DNA from: TMED108 sp964386795
GTDB lineage: Bacteria > Fidelibacterota > Marinisomatia > Marinisomatales > TCS55
Reading direction: 5' to 3'
DNA length: 13,117 bases
NCBI GenBank assembly: GCA_964386795.1
Contig: CAYLUE010000043.1
Location: 1 to 13,117 of the forward strand
Made by a program: the position numbers and the translations under genes. The notes under the pieces are model-generated. The model was not told the origin of the DNA. It saw only the letters and a list, made by a program, of their open reading frames with translations, and searched no databases. Below are positions 7,081 through 13,117 of this stretch, piece after piece. Numbering within the stretch: position 1 is the stretch's first letter; every line of letters begins with the position of its first letter.

Positions 7081-7851
7081 TTAAGATGGTAGTTTGTAAA
7101 GAAGTAATCTGTATGTTTTCATTTTATTGAACATTTCGGATGTGAGATGACCAGAAAAATAAATCTCATTGATCTTAGTTAAATGTTTACGAAATGCCCA
7201 ACGAAGGATTTTCATCGATTTAGGAAAATTGCTATCCATGTATCTACCGGATAATGAACTAATTGGAACCGCTACATCATTTAGCATATCATTGAATAGG
7301 TCCATGGTTCGTGCTGTTTCTTTCGTGATATCCTTATTGATAATTTCTTCCAAAGGGTATTCTTTTAAGGCATTTTGAAACCAATCCCAGCCATGGCCTC
7401 CGCCTAAGGGCCGTCTTCCAGTTCCTGGCTGCCTGAAAAAATCACAGATCAATAAATGATTATTAGGTTTAAGCGCTTCGATACTTTTTTCAATAGCTCG
7501 GTTGACCTGAACATATTGAAAGCTTTCACTAAAAATGACGAGGTCATATTGCTGCTCAAGCTCAAGGTCTTGACATGTTGATCGATATACCTTGACCTTA
7601 TCTCCAAGTTTTTCCTCAATCGCATCTGCAAGATATTCGCTAGGAGATACGCAGTGAACCTTATAGCCTTCATTAACTAATTTTTCAGCAAGGCCACCTG
7701 AACCGCTTCCAACATCCAAAATCGTTTCAACGTTCTCAGGTATTGCATCGATGATAAGCTTGGAATGTAGGTCTTGAGCTTTTCTTACATTCTCTGGAAT
7801 AATCGCTAGATCATCTGGCCAATAGCCATAATGCAAATGTTCGGTCTTATA
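7081..7851 (-). CDS. Class I SAM-dependent methyltransferase, N-terminus lost in gap
   Basis: 256 residues remain; the frame runs into the N tract so the start is missing. Counting from the first visible residue, HLHYGYWPDD (5-14) is a segment often seen ahead of the SAM fold in small-molecule methyltransferases. Motif I is ILDVGSGSGG (44-53), followed by VHCVSPS as the second strand, DLVIFSESFQYV (motif IV) and ALKPNNHLLICDFF (motif V/VI). The second strand ends in SPS rather than the usual acidic residue that binds the SAM ribose, as in some sterol- or tocopherol-type enzymes. A C-terminal helical region of about 100 residues probably shapes the acceptor site. The acceptor is unknown. The usual family layout suggests some 20-40 N-terminal residues are missing. 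The MazG-like gene follows after 4 nt. Confidence 0.85.
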   Translation of the reverse strand, partial: YKTEHLHYGYWPDDLAIIPENVRKAQDLHSKLIIDAIPENVETILDVGSGSGGLAEKLVNEGYKVHCVSPSEYLADAIEEKLGDKVKVYRSTCQDLELEQQYDLVIFSESFQYVQVNRAIEKSIEALKPNNHLLICDFFRQPGTGRRPLGGGHGWDWFQNALKEYPLEEIINKDITKETARTMDLFNDMLNDVAVPISSLSGRYMDSNFPKSMKILRWAFRKHLTKINEIYFSGHLTSEMFNKMKTYRLLLYKLPS

Positions 7852-7951
7852 NNNNNNNNNNNNNNNNNNNNNNNNNNNNNNNNNNNNNNNNNNNNNNNNN
7901 NNNNNNNNNNNNNNNNNNNNNNNNNNNNNNNNNNNNNNNNNNNNNNNNNNN
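7852..7951. other. Assembly gap (100 N)
   Basis: Exactly 100 ambiguous bases, the conventional placeholder for a scaffold gap of unknown size. It removes the C-terminal end of the S9 peptidase, the intergenic region and the methyltransferase N-terminus. The reading frame stays open through it only because N codons cannot contain a stop. Contig order and orientation rest on scaffolding, and other genes could lie in the missing stretch. Confidence 0.98.
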
Positions 7952-9897
7952 ATACCATGATAAGCCTCAGGCACCTCAACATACACCGTTTCAATCTTTC
8001 TTATCTTCAAAGCGTGATATAATTGCTTGGCCTCTGAAGGAGGGGTACGAAGATCATAGGTGCCCACCATTACCATTGTAGGTGTTTCGATATTTCCTAC
8101 TAATGAAATGGGAGAGAACTTCCAATATTCTTCAAAATTTTCCCATGGCTGCCCTTTGTATCTGTAATGAGCATAATTAAAATAATTGTCAGCTACCAAG
8201 GTCTTAGATATCCAATTCATCACCGGCTTGATTACCGCTGCGGCTTTGAACCGCTGCGTTTTCCCTACTATCCAGGCCGTCATGATGCCTCCTGCACTAC
8301 CGCCCGTGACAAATAAATTATTTTCGTCAATGTATCCTAATTGTATTAACTCATCTACCCCATCCATTACATCTTGGTAATCTTCACCAGGGTAATTGCG
8401 ATACAATAAGTTTCCAAACTCTTCTCCATAGCTTGTGCTTCCCCTTGGATTAGGATAGAATACAACATAATCCGATGCGGAATACAACAGGATCTCAGGT
8501 GAGAATCTGTCACCATAATTACTAACAGGTCCGCCATGATTTTCTACGATCAATGGGTATCTTTTATTTTCATCAAATCCAGGTGGCTTAGCGATCCAAC
8601 CTTGGATCTTTCTTCCATCAAAAGAAGACCTATACCATATCTCTTCAATCTTGCCAAGGTCTCTGTTGGATAGTAGGTCGTAATTAAGATTGGTGATTCT
8701 TTGCACTTTTCTTCCGTCAAAGAGGCCAATGTCTGCTGGGTGATATGGGGTTGTCATTGTATATACGATCCTACCTGTCTTTGACATCGAATATGATCCG
8801 CCCCCATAGGGTCTACCAATACTTGTACCTCCTAAATTATCAGCGATCTTTTTTGTCTTCCCAGATAGAGCAGTATAGCCGATCTTACCATTTCCATGGT
8901 TGTCGTACTTAAAATATACTCCCTTACCATCGGGTGCCCATTTGATTGAAGATATGCTTCTATCCAAATTTGTTTTGACTTCACGTTTGTTTGAACCATT
9001 AGCATTCATTACATATAATTTTGTCACCTGATAGGTTTGTACCTTATCATCATATCCAGTATAAGCTATTGTTCTGCCATCTGGAGATACAGCCGCGCCT
9101 CTATCAGGACCATTTCGATCGGTGAGCTGTTTAAAACTAGATCCATCGATCGCGATTGAATAGATCTCTGAATTTCTATAATCATATTCCCAGTTCTCGG
9201 AGTAGTTAGAGGTAAATATCATTTTTTTGCTATCTTTTGACCAATCAAATCCCTGGTGATTATAGCGCTTACTGCTGACTTGTACCGGGGTACCTCCTTC
9301 CGCTGAAATTATAAAAAGATGGTTAAATCCTTTTTCCATATATCCCGAACCATCGGCTTCATGTTTTAACCTATCGGTTATTCTAGCAGCGGGAGCCCAA
9401 GTGGCATTCTCAGGTTTTTCGGGTTCACTAACAAGGCGCAATACATCATCTTCAACGAACATGGTGAAACCAATATAATTTCCATCCGGTGACCACTGAA
9501 TATTCTTTGGGGTCTGTTTGAGCTGAGAAATAGAAGAATATTGTTTCGTGTCCACCCAATAAATATAAATCTCGGATCCATTTTCATCATCAGCGCTGGA
9601 TACGAATGCAATTCTTTTTCCATCCGGCGACCATCGGGGACTGCTCTCATTGGTAGTGTTTGAGGTTACCTTTTGATGCTCCTTGCCATCAGCGTTGATC
9701 ATCCATAGCGCAGAAGCTTTGCCATCGGTCATAATATCCATCTTGGTGCGGACATAGACTATCCTTGAATTATCAGGTGCGATCTGCGGATCCTTAGCAT
9801 ATTGAATTTCAAAAACATCCAAATTCGAAAACCGTGTTTGCGAAAACGAAATAGGGGCTAGAAAGATAATTAGTATAAGTAAAAAATAATTTTTCAT
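7952..9897 (-). CDS. Secreted S9-family prolyl-oligopeptidase-type peptidase, C-terminus lost in gap
   Basis: 648 residues are visible. Residues 1-20 are a signal peptide ending SFSQ. Residues about 25-410 form a WD40-like (PD40) beta-propeller with repeats such as RWSPDGKRIAF (88-98), QWSPDGNYIGF (134-144), VSPDGRTIAY (270-279) and KWAPDGKGVYF (319-329). Residues about 415-648 are the alpha/beta-hydrolase catalytic domain with NHGGP (453-457), YPNPRGS (481-487), nucleophile GGSAGG (S534), acid in GTYDLRTPP (D615) and His in EAYHG (H647). The triad is complete, but the last 25-30 residues usual after the histidine fall in the gap. Members cleave short peptides, often dipeptides or post-proline bonds, in the periplasm or outside. 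The upstream lipase-like gene ends 57 nt before this start. No clear Shine-Dalgarno precedes the ATG. Confidence 0.92.
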
Positions 9898-9954
9898 AAG
9901 GATAATTTACACATTATCTATTAAAAAGAATTGATCTGGTGCCAGGTTAGTACT

Positions 9955-11151
9955 TCATTCATATTGTTTCAGCCACTCTAATGCATCTACAACTGCAGGC
10001 GCATAGTCTTGCGGGCTGTGCTTTCCCTTTTCAAGTAAAACCAGTTCAGCATTGCCTCCTTTTGATCGAACAGAATTATATAGTTTCTCACTTTGCTGAA
10101 AGGGAACCACTTCATCTTCCTTGCTATGTATTAAAAGTAGGTCTCCACTGATCTTTGTATCTATCAATGAATTGGATGTAATGACATCTCTGTAGGTATC
10201 AAAAATTGAAAGTGAATTATAATTATCAAGATATTCAGATGTAAATAATTTGTTTGTGACATCGGTAAGCTGCCTATCAATAACCGATGCTGCCATATCG
10301 CCGCTAAATAAATTATCTAATTGATCAGCGTATGGCTGCTGAATGATCTTATCAATGATGTTTAATTCGTATGTTTTATTTAATACATATGGATGGTAGA
10401 TCGCCCAGGATGGTCGTCCGATCCGTTCGGGGTATGAAAAATTATCCCCACGCTCAAGATCAAAGTATCCTGCAATGACAACACTAGCATCGATATCAAA
10501 CGTTCTGGGGTTGAGTGCAAGTTCATTATGCATTGCAATAGAATTATAGCCACCATTGGAGTAGCCGATCAAATAAAGGTTATCATTCAAATTAATTTCA
10601 TTTTCGCAGGCAAATGATTGCATGCCTTCCACCATATCTAATAAAAACTTGCCATTGGTCTTTTGATATACTGGATAATAAGGAAACGTTGAGCTACCTA
10701 AGCCAAGATAATCTGGTTGAATAACCGCATATCCTATGCTCGCTCCAAATAAACCTAAATAACCATAAAGCGGTAATACCGAAGCAACGTCGCTTCTTTT
10801 TATCGTGAGGCCATGTTGTCCTGACACTAAAGATAGTGGCTTATCCCCTGTATTGAGCGGAATATAGATCGCACCGGAAGCGATAACGCTATTGCCTTTC
10901 GGGTCCGTAGTTTCATATTCAACGGCATACACTTCAATATCATATAGAATTGAGAAATCATCTGGCAGTCCATAGCTTGGTTTAAGATCGCTAATAGACT
11001 GAGCATCGATCTCTCCTATCTTGCTTGCGGAAATATATTTCCCTTGCTCAGCAATAGGACATGCTTCCTTCTCAGTATCATCGCAGGCAACAAAAATAGC
11101 TAATAAGGTAAAAATGGATATTCTTCTAATCCGTAGTAGTGGTTTTTTCAT
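9955..11151 (-). CDS. Secretory-lipase-like alpha/beta hydrolase lipoprotein
   Basis: A 398-residue lipoprotein from the ATG at 11151. The N-terminus has a basic stretch, a hydrophobic core and a Cys at 23 in the context IFVAC. The mature protein is an alpha/beta hydrolase with a large insert: SGQHG (110-114, oxyanion region), QPDYLGLG (145-152), nucleophile GYSNGG (S198), acid in HSKEDEVVP (D346) and catalytic His in KGKHSP (H378). The PDYLGLG motif and overall order resemble secretory lipases and related esterases, so lipid or ester hydrolysis at the envelope is likely; the substrate is unknown. A TTG nine codons upstream would also be in frame, but AGGA lies 5 nt before the chosen ATG. It is the first gene of the minus-strand block leading to the S9 peptidase and is divergent from the three-TM gene. 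Confidence 0.85.
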   Translation of the reverse strand: MKKPLLRIRRISIFTLLAIFVACDDTEKEACPIAEQGKYISASKIGEIDAQSISDLKPSYGLPDDFSILYDIEVYAVEYETTDPKGNSVIASGAIYIPLNTGDKPLSLVSGQHGLTIKRSDVASVLPLYGYLGLFGASIGYAVIQPDYLGLGSSTFPYYPVYQKTNGKFLLDMVEGMQSFACENEINLNDNLYLIGYSNGGYNSIAMHNELALNPRTFDIDASVVIAGYFDLERGDNFSYPERIGRPSWAIYHPYVLNKTYELNIIDKIIQQPYADQLDNLFSGDMAASVIDRQLTDVTNKLFTSEYLDNYNSLSIFDTYRDVITSNSLIDTKISGDLLLIHSKEDEVVPFQQSEKLYNSVRSKGGNAELVLLEKGKHSPQDYAPAVVDALEWLKQYE

Positions 11152-11156
11152 TTTTT

Positions 11157-11160
11157 TCCT
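11157..11160 (-). promoter_or_regulatory. Shine-Dalgarno that fixes the lipase-like gene start
   Basis: AGGA on the minus strand, 5 nt before the ATG at 11151. It supports this start over the in-frame TTG at 11178, which would only lengthen the region before the signal peptide. Confidence 0.6.
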
Positions 11161-11263
11161 AAAAAGATTTAATAGCAATTTACTATGATATGGTAATTGA
11201 TTTGATCTGGTTTTTCATAATTAATCTTTAATCAATACTTTTAATAATGTTGTAAATTTTACT

Positions 11264-11617
11264 ATGGAAAGCTGCCCTAATATTGATGGCAATCAAGTAA
11301 AGTATCGCAGGACATCTGGATACGTAAGTCTTCTTTTCACCTGTGTATTTATTTATATCGCATTTATGAATAATATTGGAATGTGGAAGGTCTTAGTTTT
11401 TTTACCAGCGATCGTAATGTCCATCTCATTGCTTGAAGCCTCGAACAAAACCTGCATTGTGTATTCTTCAATGGGAATCAAACACATGGGAGAAAAATAT
11501 GAAAGAGAAAGAGACTCAGAATTTTTAAAAGTGCAGAAAAAGAAATCTTTTAAGATCGTAATCAATGGAACCTTGATCGCTGCTATAATCACTGCGCTGG
11601 TCTTTTTTCTATTGTAG
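11264..11617 (+). CDS. Three-TM membrane protein of unknown function
   Basis: A 117-residue protein with three predicted transmembrane segments at about 19-36, 41-58 and 99-117, joined by a long charged loop (about 62-97) rich in Lys and Glu. Cysteines occur at C4, in TM1 (C27) and at C64 in NKTCIVYSSMGIKHMG just after TM2. I do not recognise the family with confidence. The gene ends 5 nt before the sialidase-fold lipoprotein, so the two are likely one operon and may work together at the membrane. No strong Shine-Dalgarno or promoter stands out in the divergent intergenic region upstream. The reading frame is probably real: hydrophobic segments are well formed and spacing to the next gene is tight. 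Confidence 0.7.
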   Translation: MESCPNIDGNQVKYRRTSGYVSLLFTCVFIYIAFMNNIGMWKVLVFLPAIVMSISLLEASNKTCIVYSSMGIKHMGEKYERERDSEFLKVQKKKSFKIVINGTLIAAIITALVFFLL

Positions 11618-11622
11618 TTATT

Positions 11623-12804
11623 ATGAGAATTATTTTCCTATTGATGTTATTTTTTATCTCGTGCGCTAAAGAGTATCCTCTCATACCCACTTCTAATAAC
11701 CAGAGCAGATTTCCACGTCTATCCAGTAATGATAAAGGGGATATCTTTCTCACCTGGTTTGAAGAAAAGGATAGTACGAATTGGTCACTACAAGGATCTA
11801 TTTTTTCGAATAATTCTTGGTCGCGACCTACAACGATAACGACTGAACGGTCTTACTTTATCAATTGGGCAGATTTTCCATCGCTCAATTATATTAATGA
11901 TGATACGCTAGTGGCGCATTGGCTAGAAAAATCTGGAGACGGAACCTATGATTATGATGTCCATTTATCGTTTTCATTTGATCAAGGCGGATCGTGGTCG
12001 CCATCTCAAATTCCACACTCTACTATTGCAAAGGGGGAGCACGGCTTTTCATCGTTTGGGATTGGAAAGAATGCCCATGATGTGGTTTGGCTGGATGGCA
12101 GGGAAATGAGCATGAGTCATGGATCTGGTGATTATGGAAAGATGAATCTTTGTCATACCACATTCTCATCCGATGGCAAGTTAGGCAGTGAATATGTGAT
12201 CGATGATCGGGTCTGTGAATGCTGCCCAACCGCATCGGTGAGGTATAAAGATACGCTTGTGGTCGCTTATAGAGATAGGACAAACGATGAGATCCGGGAT
12301 ATCAATATTGCAAGAAGAGTCGGTGATAAGTGGGAAGAGCCTTACTGCGTTCATGAAGATAATTGGAAGATCGCTGGATGTCCTGTCAATGGACCTATGA
12401 TGGCATTACGCAATACTAGAATTGCCATTGCATGGTATACCGCAGCCAATGAGACTGCGAAGGTCAATGTTGCGTTCTCAGATGACATTGGAAAAACCTT
12501 TTCTGACCCGGTTAGAATTGATCTTTCTATGCCGATGGGAAGAGTGGATATCGAATGGATCAATGATAGAGAAGTGGTCGTAAGCTGGATAGAAAGCGGT
12601 GAAAAAACATCCAATATCTTTGCAAGAAAGGTCAATATCGATAACGAGCCTAGCAAAGAGATCCTAGTAGAAAGGATCCCGCCTGGAAGGATATCGGGTT
12701 ATCCGCAAATGGAAATGACAAGGGATAAGGTCCTTTTTGCTTGGACAGAGATCGATAAGAAGACCAGGGTCGCATCCAAGTGGCTGTCTTTATCTGACCT
12801 ATAA
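11623..12804 (+). CDS. Sialidase-fold (BNR/Asp-box) lipoprotein with CxCC motif
   Basis: A 393-residue lipoprotein precursor: a short hydrophobic N-terminus ending FFISC (C14). The mature part is a sialidase-like beta-propeller with Asp-box repeats SFDQGGSW (118-125) and SDDIGKTF (286-293). Between them is a cysteine-rich conserved block: RVCECCPT (C198, C200, C201), VVAYRDRTNDEIRDI (213-227) and AGCPVNGP (251-258, C253), plus C177 and C242. I recall this 'CxCC...YRDR...EIRD...GCPVNGP' pattern from uncharacterised sialidase-fold lipoproteins in several phyla; no activity is known to me. The arginine triad of true sialidases was not identified, so neuraminidase activity is not claimed. The cysteines could bind metal or form disulfides. 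The three-TM gene is 5 nt upstream, and a hairpin terminator follows 6 nt after the stop. Confidence 0.85.
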   Translation: MRIIFLLMLFFISCAKEYPLIPTSNNQSRFPRLSSNDKGDIFLTWFEEKDSTNWSLQGSIFSNNSWSRPTTITTERSYFINWADFPSLNYINDDTLVAHWLEKSGDGTYDYDVHLSFSFDQGGSWSPSQIPHSTIAKGEHGFSSFGIGKNAHDVVWLDGREMSMSHGSGDYGKMNLCHTTFSSDGKLGSEYVIDDRVCECCPTASVRYKDTLVVAYRDRTNDEIRDINIARRVGDKWEEPYCVHEDNWKIAGCPVNGPMMALRNTRIAIAWYTAANETAKVNVAFSDDIGKTFSDPVRIDLSMPMGRVDIEWINDREVVVSWIESGEKTSNIFARKVNIDNEPSKEILVERIPPGRISGYPQMEMTRDKVLFAWTEIDKKTRVASKWLSLSDL

Positions 12805-12810
12805 AAACAA

Positions 12811-12845
12811 TTATAGACCCTTGCCCTTTGAACAAGGGCCTATAA
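12811..12845. terminator. Hairpin terminator between convergent genes
   Basis: TTATAG-A-CCCTTG pairs with CAAGGG-C-CTATAA across a 9-nt loop, a 13-position stem with one A/C mismatch. On the minus strand it is followed by TTGTTTTT, a good U-tract, so it should stop transcription of the 12875-13117 gene well. On the plus strand the tail (TTCCACTATT) is poor in T, so termination of the lipoprotein operon may be weaker. Confidence 0.8.
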
Positions 12846-12874
12846 TTCCACTATTCAAACCATCACAATTCAGT

Positions 12875-13117
12875 TCAGACCTTCACTCCATTTTCTCTTA
12901 GAATATCTATCGGATTCTTCTTTCCAGCTTTATGCGGATCATAATAGCTCCACCATTTTGATTGAATGGTTCCAAGCATCTGCTTGCCATTGAACTCTTC
13001 AATGAATACAATGAATGGTGGATACCAGTCCTTCTCATCTTCAGCTAGGTATCGGTACGCATCCATTAACTCTAAGAAAATATTAACGTCTTCTTTGGTA
13101 TGTATCCAGTCCGGTTG
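12875..13117 (-). CDS. Unrecognised protein, 5' end outside the window
   Basis: The frame is open from the window edge to a TGA stop and gives 80 residues. An internal ATG at 13066 would give 63 residues, but 17 further codons upstream are open and read as ordinary protein (PDWIHTKEDVNIFLEL), so the gene very likely begins beyond the window. The segment is rich in acidic and aromatic residues, including KDWYPPFIVFIEEFNG and QSKWWSYYDPHKAGKK, with no signal peptide or membrane segment. I do not recognise the family. It converges on the sialidase-fold lipoprotein gene and ends 29 nt from the hairpin, whose minus-strand U-tract suits it. Confidence 0.65.
   Translation of the reverse strand, partial: QPDWIHTKEDVNIFLELMDAYRYLAEDEKDWYPPFIVFIEEFNGKQMLGTIQSKWWSYYDPHKAGKKNPIDILRENGVKV

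Noticed and set aside
7081..9897. One 938-residue peptidase-methyltransferase protein
   Set aside because: The frame crosses 100 Ns; the two halves belong to unrelated families, one exported and one cytosolic. Annotated as two truncated genes.
9955..11178. Longer lipase-like start at TTG (11178)
   Set aside because: AGGA with 5-nt spacing precedes the ATG at 11151, and the signal peptide reads better from there.
11353..11592. Minus-strand frame of 79 codons
   Set aside because: Antisense to the three-TM gene; its hydrophobicity mirrors the opposite strand.
12023..12656. Minus-strand frames of 86 and 101 codons
   Set aside because: Antisense to the sialidase-fold lipoprotein, with shadow-like composition and no domain or ribosome binding site.
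11623..12804. True neuraminidase (sialidase)
   Set aside because: Asp-boxes are present, but the sialidase arginine triad and active-site layout were not identified; the CxCC block points to a different subfamily.

Overview
The window is an AT-rich, gene-dense bacterial segment in which most genes encode exported proteins: Sec signal peptides, at least three lipoproteins, beta-propellers, an S9 peptidase and alpha/beta hydrolases. Shine-Dalgarno sequences are mostly weak or absent, with clear ones only before a few genes. Together these suggest a heterotroph of the FCB group, perhaps a marine lineage such as Marinimicrobia (SAR406). That placement is an inference from gene style; there is no rRNA or other marker gene. 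I saw no tRNA, rRNA, insertion sequence, CRISPR array or phage module.

Layout. Bases 2-148 (+) are the last 48 codons of an acetamidase/formamidase-family gene. A four-gene minus-strand run (4679 down to 212) follows: a lipoprotein fusing an alpha/beta hydrolase to a rhodanese, a PD-(D/E)XK nuclease, a secreted Ig-like plus LVIVD-propeller protein, and a small secreted beta-rich protein. Two of the three junctions are only 2 nt. A divergent intergenic region (4680-4795) holds promoter-like sequences on both strands and a perfect 7-bp dyad. It leads into a plus-strand pair (4796-5816): an anchored extracytoplasmic protein of unknown function and a ferritin-like protein. A long minus-strand block (11151 down to 5821) then carries a secretory-lipase-like lipoprotein, an S9 peptidase, a 100-N assembly gap, a class I methyltransferase, a MazG-like pyrophosphohydrolase and carbamate kinase. 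The right end has a plus-strand pair (a three-TM protein and a BNR/sialidase-fold lipoprotein with a CxCC motif), a hairpin terminator, and an unrecognised minus-strand gene cut by the window edge.

Functional reading. The S9 peptidase, two lipoprotein hydrolases and secreted propellers fit a cell envelope set up to process peptides and esters. Carbamate kinase and the formamidase-type fragment touch small nitrogen compounds but are not adjacent. Carbamate kinase has no arginine deiminase or carbamoyltransferase beside it here.

Main caution: the single 938-residue reading frame across 7081-9897 is an artefact of the N run. It joins two unrelated genes, each truncated at the gap. I found no convincing new multi-gene system. 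The most unusual items are the hydrolase-rhodanese lipoprotein, the histidine-rich LVIVD propeller and the CxCC sialidase-fold lipoprotein.
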